Assembly: GCA_003056245.1 (NCBI GenBank)
Contig: MVDH01000003.1
Span: forward strand, 454,187 to 518,186
Reading direction: 5' to 3'
DNA: 64,000 nucleotides
Source: Cellvibrio sp. 79
GTDB taxonomy: Bacteria > Pseudomonadota > Gammaproteobacteria > Pseudomonadales > Cellvibrionaceae
This document shows, one piece after another, positions 48,477-58,256 of this stretch. The notes below the pieces were generated by a model. That model was not told where the DNA came from. It saw only the letters and a program-made list of their open reading frames with translations, and ran no database searches. Within the stretch, counting starts at the first letter, position 1. Every line of letters begins with the position of its first letter. The position numbers were made by a program, and so were the translations under genes.

Positions 48477-51400
48477 TTAGAAGTTGAACCTTACACCTGC
48501 TGCCCAACGCGCTTCATAAATATTCTGGAACGCGACTTGCTCTTCGTATTGCAAATAATTCTGTTCGTATTCTTCAAGAATATTTGAACCATTTACATAT
48601 ACAGAAAGGTTATCGGTAAAGTCATAACTTACCGAAAGGTCTAATTGTGCGTAATCATCCTGATACAGATTTTGACCAGCAATGCCCGAACCACCAATTT
48701 CCACTAAACGATCACTGCGGTAGTTATAAGCGAGACGCGCGGATAAACGATCATTCTCATACCAACCTACAATGTTGTAAGTATTTTTGGAGTTTTGTGG
48801 GAACGGGTTTGCTTTGCCATCGATATCTTTTGTAGGTTGCGAACTATCAGCAAAGGTGTAGTTCAAATCCACACCTAAATTGGAAACAAAATTTAAATCA
48901 GTGAAATCACTGAACGCCAATTTTGTTCCCACTTCGATACCGTCGATCTCACCGCCATCGCCTTGTACCTGTGTTGTAAATGGCCATGGACCACGCTTGA
49001 TTCCATCTGCATCAGGTTCGTCGACCATAATAGTGCCGGGTCTGGTGAAACTATCAATCTCGATTCTAAACAAACCGGCGCTCACCATGGATGCAGTGCC
49101 CTGATACCATTCCAATGACATTTCATAATTTTTTGCACGCCATGGATTTAGTTCGGTGTTACCGTTCAATGCACCATTAACAACGCGCATACAATTACAG
49201 CTGGCATCCAATGCTTTACCTACTGATTTGGAACCACCCCACTGTGCCAAATCGAGAGCCATCATCGTTTTTGCTGCCGCAGCACGGAATTTTAGATCTT
49301 CGGTGATATCAACACTCAGGTTTAACGATGGTAAATAATCGGTGTAGTTTCTTTTTGTTAAAACATCGCCAACATCCAGACTTGAACCACTGTGTTCAAT
49401 GCTATCGCCGGTAACGTTTTGTTTGATAGTTAACTCAGTATCAATAACACGTATACCCAGATTACCGCTCACAATACCCTGGGCAAAATTTGCTTGCAGC
49501 GCTGTGGTTTTTTCATCAATTCCCACAGTCCAGCTGGCTCCGGGGGTATCCACTTTTTGGGTGTTACCAAATACACGATTGTGGAACGCTAATGGATCAT
49601 CGTAATCATGCGGATCCGCAGCCCAGATTCCCGGTATACCTTTCACCGGACCAAAATCAGTTACCCAAATTGCATTGTTGTGCTCATCAATGCGAGTGGG
49701 CGGCAACATGGTGTAACCCTGGAAAATAGTAGCTGGTTGCCCCGCTTGCCCGGCGTTGGGGTTTGGAATCATTTCGCCTTCCTGGCACTTTGCATCACTG
49801 CCCGTATTTTGATCCACAGCTTTCCACTGTGCCGCACATTTATTTTTCCCAAACTCGGAGAAATAACTGAATTCTGCACGAACAACTTCACGGCTGCTCA
49901 AACGTAAACCGGCATCAATACTGGTGATAAATGGCATATCTTCAAATGCATAATTTCCTTTAACGCTGAAGATATCCAGATCAGCGGTACTATCGGTATT
50001 ACCTTCCGACGAGAACGCACCTATGTGATAGCTATCTTTACTTGCCATGTAATCAGCAGCAGACATCGCACCTTGATCACCCTGAACAATTTTTTCAAAG
50101 CCGCTAATAACCGGATGTTCACCTTGAAGGTTATAAATCAAATCGATTGGCTGGGTTATACCTTTGCCATATTTTGCAAAACATCCGCCTTTATCACCAA
50201 CCGGAACATCACCGGGGCCACAATGTTCTGCCGCCACAAAGTTATTTAGTTTTACCTTGTTGTTACTAGTTGGGCTAATGCTCATCAAATCGCCTTCACT
50301 ATAGCCGTGGCGATGTTCATTAGTGGCCGCCGAATTTACGTAACGCACAGAACCTGTTAATGGGCCGCCATTATCGTAATTTAATTGGAAGCTCATATTC
50401 TCGGAAACTTCGGTGTTGCCATTGGTTTGCGTAAATGATTGGAAACGCTGGGGAGCAAGTCTGAACTCGGTCGCAGAGTACAGCGGAACTACAACCGGTT
50501 GCTTATTGATCATAACAGTGGTGTTTATTCCTTTATCAACAAGGCCACCAGAAGTTGGTGTGGCAAAGTCTGTATAAGATTGCCACCGCGTATTCACATT
50601 CAAACCCACTTTGCGGTTGAATCTTTCCTGTTCTGAATAAAAATAATCGGCAATAAATTCAAAGCCATCACCGAGGTCTGCCTGAAATGCCACATTCAGA
50701 CCATCACGATTGCGTTCTTCAACTTTATTCCAGGCAACAAAACCATGTGGAATCGCATAAAACTTACCGCCAGCCCCTCCATTGGAACCAACCCATCCCA
50801 ATGAACCATTGGCGGATGTGTTGTTGTATCCATTGAAGTCCGAACCCAGGTGTTTTTCCGTTGTTACCGCAGATACCAACACACCGACTCGTTCATTACG
50901 CCAATTAACCAGGCCGCTAACTGTCGGGTCATTTTCTTTGGTTTCTATTCCGCGATCCACTTCTGCAGAACCCGCAAATGAAAAACCTTCTTCCATATCA
51001 AATGGGCGGCGGGTTTTTAAATCAACAGTACCAGAAATACCGGAAGTCGCTAATGTAGCAACCGGAGATTTATAAGCATCTGCACCGGAAAATAATTGCG
51101 ACGGAAGGTTACCGTAGTCAGCCGTGGATGTAGTGATGGTGGTTGCGTTCAAAAACTCTTCACCATTAATAGTCGTTGCGATACGTGGCAAACCACGAAT
51201 TTGCACCGAGCCACCTTCACCGGCAACACGCTGGATTTGCACACCGCCAATACGCTGGAGAGAATCGGAAATTGTTACGTCCGGTAACTTGCCAATATCT
51301 TCAGCGGCAATGCCGTCAACAACCGACACCGCATTTCGTTTGGTATTAATTGCACTTGCCTGCGCTGCACGTACACCTTGAACAACAACTTCCTCAATGT

Positions 51401-51509
51401 CGTCTTGCGCATGGATATTTGAGGCTAACATCGCCAGCGTCGCCGCTGACCCGCATAGAATGATGTTGCGGTTAACCGATCGTATGGCCGCACTTAATTT
51501 ATTTTTCAT
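48477..51509 (-). CDS. TonB-dependent receptor 2
   Basis: The 1010-residue protein has a signal peptide (cleavage near N-I-H-A-Q-D). The plug follows (E-E-V-V-V-Q-G-V-R-A-A, D-I-G-K-L-P-D-V-T-I-S-D-S-L-Q-R, V-Q-I-R-G-L-P), then a barrel ending in V-R-F-N-F. The plug resembles that of receptor 1, but the barrel and its loops differ strongly, so the ligands probably differ. Two cysteine-containing loops occur near 460-480 and 575-595. The ATG at 51509 has GAGGGAT upstream. It heads the minus-strand set with halogenase C. Confidence 0.93.
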   Translation of the reverse strand: MKNKLSAAIRSVNRNIILCGSAATLAMLASNIHAQDDIEEVVVQGVRAAQASAINTKRNAVSVVDGIAAEDIGKLPDVTISDSLQRIGGVQIQRVAGEGGSVQIRGLPRIATTINGEEFLNATTITTSTADYGNLPSQLFSGADAYKSPVATLATSGISGTVDLKTRRPFDMEEGFSFAGSAEVDRGIETKENDPTVSGLVNWRNERVGVLVSAVTTEKHLGSDFNGYNNTSANGSLGWVGSNGGAGGKFYAIPHGFVAWNKVEERNRDGLNVAFQADLGDGFEFIADYFYSEQERFNRKVGLNVNTRWQSYTDFATPTSGGLVDKGINTTVMINKQPVVVPLYSATEFRLAPQRFQSFTQTNGNTEVSENMSFQLNYDNGGPLTGSVRYVNSAATNEHRHGYSEGDLMSISPTSNNKVKLNNFVAAEHCGPGDVPVGDKGGCFAKYGKGITQPIDLIYNLQGEHPVISGFEKIVQGDQGAMSAADYMASKDSYHIGAFSSEGNTDSTADLDIFSVKGNYAFEDMPFITSIDAGLRLSSREVVRAEFSYFSEFGKNKCAAQWKAVDQNTGSDAKCQEGEMIPNPNAGQAGQPATIFQGYTMLPPTRIDEHNNAIWVTDFGPVKGIPGIWAADPHDYDDPLAFHNRVFGNTQKVDTPGASWTVGIDEKTTALQANFAQGIVSGNLGIRVIDTELTIKQNVTGDSIEHSGSSLDVGDVLTKRNYTDYLPSLNLSVDITEDLKFRAAAAKTMMALDLAQWGGSKSVGKALDASCNCMRVVNGALNGNTELNPWRAKNYEMSLEWYQGTASMVSAGLFRIEIDSFTRPGTIMVDEPDADGIKRGPWPFTTQVQGDGGEIDGIEVGTKLAFSDFTDLNFVSNLGVDLNYTFADSSQPTKDIDGKANPFPQNSKNTYNIVGWYENDRLSARLAYNYRSDRLVEIGGSGIAGQNLYQDDYAQLDLSVSYDFTDNLSVYVNGSNILEEYEQNYLQYEEQVAFQNIYEARWAAGVRFNF

Positions 51510-51848
51510 CTCTATCCCTCTCACTATTTTTAATGTTGTTTATTGTTGACCGAAATGCGAACCAAAGTGACGCAATGCTGTCGCCTGAGAAAATAGGCCT
51601 CATGGACAACGTTGTCAACTTTACGGAAATGAGCTCCCAAAAAAATATTATTGGTTATTTATCAATAAGATGAATGAGTAGCAGGTGTAGATGGACGGGA
51701 TGGTTTACAAAAAAAAACAAAATTCGCTGCAGAAAATGACAATCAGCACACAAAAAATATGTCGCTTAAAATAACTTAATATTAATTAATATGTATTAGA
51801 TGATTTATAAAATGCTGCGAGCGACAACTGTCCCTCGCAGCAAAAAAC
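51510..51848. promoter_or_regulatory. Intergenic region upstream of receptor 2, with palindromic operator
   Basis: This 339-base region holds GACAACGTTGTC (51605-51616), a perfect 12-base palindrome with central CG in a TGGACAACGTTGTCAA context. That is the usual form of LacI-family operators in sugar-uptake loci of related bacteria. It differs from the site upstream of receptor 1, which suggests a different regulator. The rest is AT-rich with no gene I can support; the end holds the terminator of the hydrolase gene. Confidence 0.5.
51809..51842 (-). terminator. Terminator of the GH9 gene
   Basis: On the minus strand TGCTGCGAG pairs with CTCGCAGCA (plus positions 51834-51842 and 51813-51821). 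An inner GACA/TGTC pair extends the stem, and TTTTATAAAT follows. It begins seven bases after the hydrolase stop codon. Confidence 0.75.
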
Positions 51849-54350
51849 TTATTTAGCCTGTCGATTCAGCTGATCCACAGCCAGCGCCAGAAACATGTAA
51901 TTAGCTTCTCCACCGCCCATTACATATTCTGTTTGTTGCCAAAAAAACGGCCAGATTTTTAACTCCGGTAAATCCGGACGAATTAATGCAGTACCGGAAA
52001 TAACACCGCCGGGAATATATGACCAATCCGCACGATTCACACCATAAGCAACCGTTGCTGAATTGGCCCCAACACCGGAAGCAAAACTTTGCGTATTTTC
52101 GCCGGGATGAACACCTAATACAAAATTGAGTGCATTAACGTAAGAATCAGTACCGGTAAATTGCGGCCAGGATTTATTGAAAAAATATTGTTTAACACCA
52201 AAATCCTGAATGCTCCAACCCGCTCCCCAAATATTCGGTTTATACGGCACACCGTAAGGCGATTCTGTTTTTGCGCGTTCGCGGACGGTTTTTTGATAAG
52301 ACTCCACAGCACTATTAACAGCACTGATAAATTGTTCATCTTTTATTGATGCCATAACACGGCCGATTGCCCAACCGGTTTTTTCAATGTCTGCGGTAAC
52401 GTGCTGCTGCAAGCCAATTAATTCCTGTCGATAAACATCATTGCCTGTAGCTAGAATTAATTCTGCCAACGCGAAAATTCGTCCCTCTTGCTTTTTGGTT
52501 TTTGGGGCGGCAATTTTGTACAGGTTTTGCGCTGCGTCCAATGCGTCTTTTGCCATTTGTGGATTGTAATTTTTCAGCACGCGCGCCGCAGCGGCCAAAC
52601 CAGCAGCCGCATCCAATTCACGCTCAGGATTATCTTCCGTGAATACCCAGCGATCATCCGGCGTGCCGGATTTTCCATTTTTTGTTTCGCCGTCTTTTAA
52701 CGATGGGTCGTAAGGTAAATTATCGGTTTGCACCATGGCATCACCGAGTAATACATATTGGCGAATAGTGGGTTCGATAATGCCGCGATACAAACGTCCC
52801 ATGGATTTGTAACCACCCAACACACTTAACAAACCGTGTTCGATTTGTTGCAGTGCATCATTCTTGCCATCGGCGACATGAATCTCGACTAGCTTTTTCT
52901 CTTGATCGATTAACGTCGCATCGTGATTCAAACCAAATTCTTCCACCATAGTAGCAAGTAACCATACAGTGCCCATTTGCGATTCAACGCGCAGATCGTA
53001 ATCGCCAGCATCGTGCCAACCGCCAGCATTCAAACCGGGGACTGCTTCACCGGGCTTGAATGTTGTGCGCGTACTGCCATCGGAAATATAACCATCAATG
53101 TGATTGAAATTGAGCGGCATCATGCGTGCATCGTCCTGGTGATCAAGGCCATGCCATACACGATATTTTTCATTTACACGCATGTGGCACATTTGCACCG
53201 GCAAAAAATATTCGAGCGTGGGTTGCCAGGCATTGCGTGAAAGTACATCGTCACCAATTTTGAAAGCGTGCGAGGTTTTATTGCGATAACTAATTTGGTA
53301 CATGCCCGGCTCTTTAATATCAGAGAAATCATAAGTCATGTATTGGTAACGCAAAAAATTACCCCATGGTTTTACTTTTGATTTTTTTATCAGGGTTTTT
53401 CCGTTTTCGGATAATTTATAAATACTAATTTCCGATGCTTTAGTATCGCGTTTGTCCTGTTCAATCACGACTTGTTTAGGTAGCGCAGTACCATAACCTA
53501 CTTGCGATACTTGAATCACCGGTTCATAGATCCAGTTTTTAATAACATGCGGAGTAACAATCCATTCCAGCGCTCCTTTGGTTTTATTAGCGGGAATCAC
53601 ACCGCGCACTATGTACCAACCATTATTGTGGTTGGCACGACCGTCCCATAATTCCAGCTCACCGGTTTTGCTCTCAATCGCCATGCGTTGCTTGTCAGAA
53701 TCCGGGGCGACAATTAATTTTTTTCCTGTCGCCAGCGCTGCCGTTAAAAATTCACCATGGGGATTTACCAAAGGACCATTAGGTTGTTGCGGAAAAATTC
53801 CATTCTGTTCGTCCAAGAGCCAAGACTTGCCAAAAAATTCACCCGGGAATATTTCAAAATTGAACCCAATTTTCCCTACCCATTCTGATGGCAATGGTTT
53901 TTCCAAATCCACGCTAATTTTAAATTGATTATCCTTCAGCGCAGTAACATTCACTTGATAGGTAAATTTCAAATCCGGATAAATAATTGGATTAAACCCT
54001 TTGCGATCTTTGCTTGGGTCTGGATAGGAAAGTACCTGGCTAATAGTTTGCGTGTTTTTATCAACTGTTTGCTTACCGCCGACCGGCATTGGTGACCATT
54101 GCCCGGGAGAAATTTCCAATCGTAAATCGCCGTTGGCGGCAACGCGACTGCCATGCTGAATTACTGTCACGCCTGTCTGATGGCCATCAGGATAGATATC
54201 GCTGAACACAGTGACATTAAGCCCCTGCATTTCAAAATAATCCTGATTATTTAATGTCAGGGAATCAGCGAAGGAAAATGGTACGCAAGCAATCGCCGCC
54301 GCGAGTAGCCCCAAGGATAAGCTGTTTTTTTTGATAGCCATTTTTTTCAT
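51849..54350 (-). CDS. Secreted glycoside hydrolase family 9 protein
   Basis: The 833-residue protein has a signal peptide (M-K-K-M-A-I-K-K-N, then L-A-A-A-I-A, cleavage near F-S-F-A-D). An N-terminal region of about 250 residues is of unclear type. A cellulase-N-type Ig-like domain (V-I-Q-V-S-Q-V-G-Y onward, about 278-370) precedes the GH9 catalytic domain. Catalytic-domain marks are G-G-W-H-D-A-G-D-Y-D (Asp447 and Asp450, nucleophile-water base) and the general acid in G-G-G-E-A-N-Y (Glu815). No carbohydrate-binding module or Ser-rich linker is visible. GH9 enzymes cut beta-1,4-glucans; exo-type glucosidase activity also occurs. The ATG at 54350 is preferred over one at 54410. Confidence 0.88.
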   Translation of the reverse strand: MKKMAIKKNSLSLGLLAAAIACVPFSFADSLTLNNQDYFEMQGLNVTVFSDIYPDGHQTGVTVIQHGSRVAANGDLRLEISPGQWSPMPVGGKQTVDKNTQTISQVLSYPDPSKDRKGFNPIIYPDLKFTYQVNVTALKDNQFKISVDLEKPLPSEWVGKIGFNFEIFPGEFFGKSWLLDEQNGIFPQQPNGPLVNPHGEFLTAALATGKKLIVAPDSDKQRMAIESKTGELELWDGRANHNNGWYIVRGVIPANKTKGALEWIVTPHVIKNWIYEPVIQVSQVGYGTALPKQVVIEQDKRDTKASEISIYKLSENGKTLIKKSKVKPWGNFLRYQYMTYDFSDIKEPGMYQISYRNKTSHAFKIGDDVLSRNAWQPTLEYFLPVQMCHMRVNEKYRVWHGLDHQDDARMMPLNFNHIDGYISDGSTRTTFKPGEAVPGLNAGGWHDAGDYDLRVESQMGTVWLLATMVEEFGLNHDATLIDQEKKLVEIHVADGKNDALQQIEHGLLSVLGGYKSMGRLYRGIIEPTIRQYVLLGDAMVQTDNLPYDPSLKDGETKNGKSGTPDDRWVFTEDNPERELDAAAGLAAAARVLKNYNPQMAKDALDAAQNLYKIAAPKTKKQEGRIFALAELILATGNDVYRQELIGLQQHVTADIEKTGWAIGRVMASIKDEQFISAVNSAVESYQKTVRERAKTESPYGVPYKPNIWGAGWSIQDFGVKQYFFNKSWPQFTGTDSYVNALNFVLGVHPGENTQSFASGVGANSATVAYGVNRADWSYIPGGVISGTALIRPDLPELKIWPFFWQQTEYVMGGGEANYMFLALAVDQLNRQAK

Positions 54351-54508
54351 ACGTAAGCTCTCATGCTGTTTTTTGTTATGGTTTACGCCAATAGTAAAAA
54401 TTAATGGCATACAAGTCAGGTGCAGCAGAGAATAAACCCACGGGCGGACGCAGGCATACTTATATTTGTGGATATATGTTAAATAGTGTTAAACATCAAA
54501 ATGAAATT

Positions 54509-54943
54509 TTATTGATAAACAACATCTTTATAAGCGGGGGCAAGTAAAGCTAGCAAACGGTTTTGAACCCCTACGGGAATACCGCGTTTTTCCATTGCCA
54601 GAATTAAATCATCGACAATCGCATTAAATTCCGTATTGCTGTAATTGTGGCCCGCATGGATCAATTTCATATTTTCATTTTCGTATTTGCACGGACCACC
54701 GGAAAGCTGGCAGATATAATCGCTCAATCCTTTTTTGAAGTGTTGCAGGTTTACACCTTTATAGCGCGGGCTTACACGCTCGTCTTTGGCAATTATAAAA
54801 ATAAGTTCACGTATTATGTTATCGATTCCCTCGTACTGGCCAAGGTCATCATATAAGGATTTTTTAGTTGGGCTAGCGCAAGATATCAAAAGTAATAATA
54901 CAACCATCGCACTGGCTATTTTGAATAATTGGATTCGCATCAT
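54509..54943 (-). CDS. Lipoprotein group 1 truncated haemoglobin
   Basis: The 144-residue protein has a lipoprotein signal (lipobox L-L-I-S-C, Cys22). A short globin follows: S-L-Y-D-D-L-G-Q-Y-E-G-I (helix A/B), F-K-K-G-L-S-D-Y-I-C-Q-L-S-G-G-P-C-K-Y (helix E with G-G-P turn) and the proximal His96 in M-K-L-I-H-A-G-H. This is the truncated haemoglobin N pattern, unusual in being exported and lipid-anchored. It could bind O2 or NO at the periplasmic face. The ATG at 54943 overlaps the last base of the upstream stop (TAATG), with GGGAG seven bases before. Confidence 0.82.
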   Translation of the reverse strand: MMRIQLFKIASAMVVLLLLISCASPTKKSLYDDLGQYEGIDNIIRELIFIIAKDERVSPRYKGVNLQHFKKGLSDYICQLSGGPCKYENENMKLIHAGHNYSNTEFNAIVDDLILAMEKRGIPVGVQNRLLALLAPAYKDVVYQ

Positions 54944-55833
54944 TAAAAACTCCCTTGTAACGATAAATACCAACCGGTTTGATCTTTAAAAGTGGCCACT
55001 TCCCCCAAATCAACCCACCCTGCCACCACGGCAATACGCTTGTTAGGGAACCAACCAACAAATACCGTTTGCCAGTCATTTTCTTTTATAAAGGAAAGAT
55101 TATCGGGTTTTTGCCGGTACTCTGTTCCTACCAGCCAATGTTTGTTTAACAGTACACCGGCTGAAATTTCCGGCATCACTTCCTTATCATTATTTTTATC
55201 ACCACCAAAACCAACTAGTCCAGTTTGGTTGGCGTTGGTATAACGCAAGTTGGCATTGAGCAACAGATTGCGATTAAAAAATCCACCAAGAAATAATTTA
55301 GTCGCACTTAAATTAATATCTGTACCCGAATCATTTTTCGCACCCACCGCACCGGGCACCAGGAAATCCAGATTTTCCTTATACTGAACACCAATACTAA
55401 TTTGTGGTGCAGCGGTATAAATCAAATCACCGACAACCCGCACTTTAGCGCTGACAATGCGTTGGCTAATGGAATCAGTCGGTAAATTTAATGCGGCAGT
55501 CAATGAATCATGCGTAAGCTTTTGTTGCGCGACGGATAATTCAAGACGATTGCGCCAACTCCAGCTTCCACCAACGACTTCCAGTTGATAATCACTGGTA
55601 TCCACATAACTGCCGAATGCAGTAGCGCTCCATTCTTCCTGCGCACCGTAACCGGAAATTACCGCCATGGGGACAATACCGCCGCCAGCAGCGCCTTCTA
55701 TAGTTGTTGCGCCACCCGTTACCAATAAACGACTGCGAGCTATCGCTTCACTACTCGCCAAATCAGCCTCGCTTACCGCCATACATACCGATGAAGGCAA
55801 TAAGCAAAACGCTAGTATCTTGATAATTTTCAT
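54943..55833 (-). CDS. DUF3034-type outer-membrane protein
   Basis: The 296-residue protein has a signal peptide (cleavage near M-A-V-S-E). The mature part starts with R-L-L-V-T-G-G-A-T-T-I-E-G-A-A-G-G-G-I, the recognisable opening of the DUF3034 family, and continues as alternating beta strands ending in S-L-Q-G-S-F. It is probably a small outer-membrane barrel. The family often occurs beside c-di-GMP enzymes and cupredoxin-like 'methylamine utilization' proteins, as here. Its stop is shared with the start of the truncated haemoglobin gene. No biochemical role is established that I know of. Confidence 0.8.
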   Translation of the reverse strand: MKIIKILAFCLLPSSVCMAVSEADLASSEAIARSRLLVTGGATTIEGAAGGGIVPMAVISGYGAQEEWSATAFGSYVDTSDYQLEVVGGSWSWRNRLELSVAQQKLTHDSLTAALNLPTDSISQRIVSAKVRVVGDLIYTAAPQISIGVQYKENLDFLVPGAVGAKNDSGTDINLSATKLFLGGFFNRNLLLNANLRYTNANQTGLVGFGGDKNNDKEVMPEISAGVLLNKHWLVGTEYRQKPDNLSFIKENDWQTVFVGWFPNKRIAVVAGWVDLGEVATFKDQTGWYLSLQGSF

Positions 55834-55899
55834 AGCACCATTTTCCTTTCGATATCCGACGAGTAAATGAAAGCAAATTAAAATATTAATTTGCAGTGC

Positions 55900-58230
55900 C
55901 TACTGTAATTCTTCCAAATAATCATGAACCCAGCGTATAAAATCCGCTGCCGGCAATGGCTTGCTGTACAAATAACCTTGTGCAGTATCACAACCGTATT
56001 GTTTTAAGATAGTTTTAATCGCTTCCGATTCAACACCCTCTGCTGTCACACTCAAACCCATGGTATGGCCCAGCTCGATAGTGGAGCGAACAATCAATTG
56101 ATCGTCCGCATTCGTATCCAGATTCAGGATAAAAGATTTATCAATTTTTAATTCGGATACGGGCAATTTTTTAAGTTGTGATAATGAAGAATAACCGGTA
56201 CCAAAATCGTCAATAGATAAGGTAACGCCAAGACTCCGCAACCGTTGTAAATTATGCAGGCATTTATCGGCCTCGCGCATGATCGCGCTTTCGGTAATTT
56301 CTAGATAAAGATTTTCAGCGGGGACACGATTGGCTTGCAGCAATTCCGCCACATATGCAGGTAATTCATCAACCAACAAATCCAATGCCGATAAATTTAC
56401 TGAACAAGTTATTTTTATTTTTTCATCAAGTAATTTACGCAACTGAACTATTGCTGTTTTTAATACCCAGCGCGTCAACAATGTAATTTGCCCTGAACTT
56501 TCGATTACACCGATAAATTCGTCCGGTGGCACAAAACCCAATTCCGGATGACGCCAACGCACCAGAGCTTCCGCACCGAGCGTATCCGGTTGCTCCAAAT
56601 TTATTTTTGGTTGGTAATAAAGACTGATGTAACCTGCATGTAAAGAAGATTCGAATTCACGGAATAAATGCAGGCGGCGTAGATGTTGCTCGTCCCAGCC
56701 AGCTTGATACCAGCAGCTACGCTGCTCGCTGGAACGACCTTCATTTAATGCAAGGCTGGCACGCCGCAATAATGATTCGGCAGAATCGGCATCCATTGGA
56801 TAGGACGCAATACCAATATTTACATCAACCGAGACCTGAATACCGCTAATTATTAACGGCGTTTTAAACGCATTGTGTATCAGCTCGACGCTATCGCTAA
56901 TGACGTTTGCGTCAGGCGCCATCATAATCGCAAGGAATTCGTCGCTTCCCAAACGCAACACTTCCCCGTGAGTAATAATTCGCCCGATTTTTTGCCCTAC
57001 ATCACGCAATACTGCATCACCAATTTCCTGGCTGAGCTCATCATTGACCTGCGTGAAATTTTTAATATCAATAACCAGCAAATAAACCGATTGCTTTAAC
57101 ACACCTGCGCGCGATATAGCGTTTTGTAATTCGGGAAATGTGCGTAAGCGATTGGGTAATCCCGTTAACGGATCATGCTCGGATTGATACAAGACTTGTT
57201 GTTCGCGTTCACCAATGGCTTTTTGCATACTGATAAATGCTTTTGCCAAATCACCCAGCTCATCATTCGACTTCACCTCAATCGGTGTTGCATAAAAACC
57301 ACCGGCAATACGCCGCGCTATATCTGCCAATAGTGTTACGGGTTTGGTTACACTACGTGCTAACATCCACGCTGCAAATGCGGCAACTAATGAAAAAACC
57401 AGAGCTAGAAAAAATAATTGCAAATTAAGATGCGAATAGGGAGCTAATACTTCGCTGAGCGGAACTTGTAAAATAGCTAATAGTTGTTTATTTTGACGCG
57501 CAGCGGGAACAGCCAGGGAAATTAATTCATCGTAAACAAAAACTTCGCCTATTTTTTGGTGCTGGGGCAGCTGCTGCAATAAATTTTTTACATTTTCAGC
57601 TTTCAATGTTCCGTTGAGATATCGCGCAGCATCGTCTTCACGATGAATAAATGAAACCTCAAGTCCGGTCAATTTTTTTATATCCAGACTGAATTCTTTC
57701 TTGATTTCAAACCCCATTCCCGCCAAGCCAATTACTACCGGTGCTTTCACTGCAAAAATTACGAACTGGTAAGCCCGACCATCGACTCGCACAATATCGT
57801 AAGCCTGGCCTTTTTCTTTAGCACGTGCAGTCAACTCGGAAAACTCATCATCTACAAGCAATGCAAAACTCTGATCACTGGCAATCAATTTTCCATCGCT
57901 GGTAATTAATACACCGATATCAGCAGAGATGCGCGCCGAATGATTGTTCAATGCGGATATGATCGTTTTTTCATCTTGTGTTGCTACTGCATCTTTAAAA
58001 CCAAAATCCTCAGTGAGAATTTTTACCGAGAGTGCCAGCTGCTCTACATTTTTTTGCATGATGCGACTAAATAATTCACCCCCGGCTACCAGCTCAGCAC
58101 GCGCATTTTGGGTAACCGCCTTCTTAATTACTACACTGGTTGCAATATAGGAGATCGCCTCCAGTGTTATCACCAGACTCAATAAAAATGCTAGCAGTTT
58201 GATCAGGTAACTGACTCGGGGCATATACAT
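55900..58230 (-). CDS. Membrane GGDEF-EAL protein with periplasmic sensor
   Basis: The 776-residue protein has membrane helices near 10-32 and 268-290 around a double-Cache-like periplasmic region (about 40-265). A HAMP-type linker (A-R-S-V-T-K-P-V-T-L-L) follows, then a GGDEF domain whose motif reads G-S-D-E-F (428-432) and an EAL domain (E-A-L-V-R-W at 554-559, D-D-F-G-T-G-Y-S-S at 674-682). The EAL metal and substrate residues I can recognise are present, so phosphodiesterase activity is likely, while the altered GGDEF is probably catalytically weak or regulatory. It is third in a five-gene operon. Confidence 0.88.
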   Translation of the reverse strand: MYMPRVSYLIKLLAFLLSLVITLEAISYIATSVVIKKAVTQNARAELVAGGELFSRIMQKNVEQLALSVKILTEDFGFKDAVATQDEKTIISALNNHSARISADIGVLITSDGKLIASDQSFALLVDDEFSELTARAKEKGQAYDIVRVDGRAYQFVIFAVKAPVVIGLAGMGFEIKKEFSLDIKKLTGLEVSFIHREDDAARYLNGTLKAENVKNLLQQLPQHQKIGEVFVYDELISLAVPAARQNKQLLAILQVPLSEVLAPYSHLNLQLFFLALVFSLVAAFAAWMLARSVTKPVTLLADIARRIAGGFYATPIEVKSNDELGDLAKAFISMQKAIGEREQQVLYQSEHDPLTGLPNRLRTFPELQNAISRAGVLKQSVYLLVIDIKNFTQVNDELSQEIGDAVLRDVGQKIGRIITHGEVLRLGSDEFLAIMMAPDANVISDSVELIHNAFKTPLIISGIQVSVDVNIGIASYPMDADSAESLLRRASLALNEGRSSEQRSCWYQAGWDEQHLRRLHLFREFESSLHAGYISLYYQPKINLEQPDTLGAEALVRWRHPELGFVPPDEFIGVIESSGQITLLTRWVLKTAIVQLRKLLDEKIKITCSVNLSALDLLVDELPAYVAELLQANRVPAENLYLEITESAIMREADKCLHNLQRLRSLGVTLSIDDFGTGYSSLSQLKKLPVSELKIDKSFILNLDTNADDQLIVRSTIELGHTMGLSVTAEGVESEAIKTILKQYGCDTAQGYLYSKPLPAADFIRWVHDYLEELQ

Positions 58231-58256
58231 AGATTTAACCGATCAATCTTAATCGT

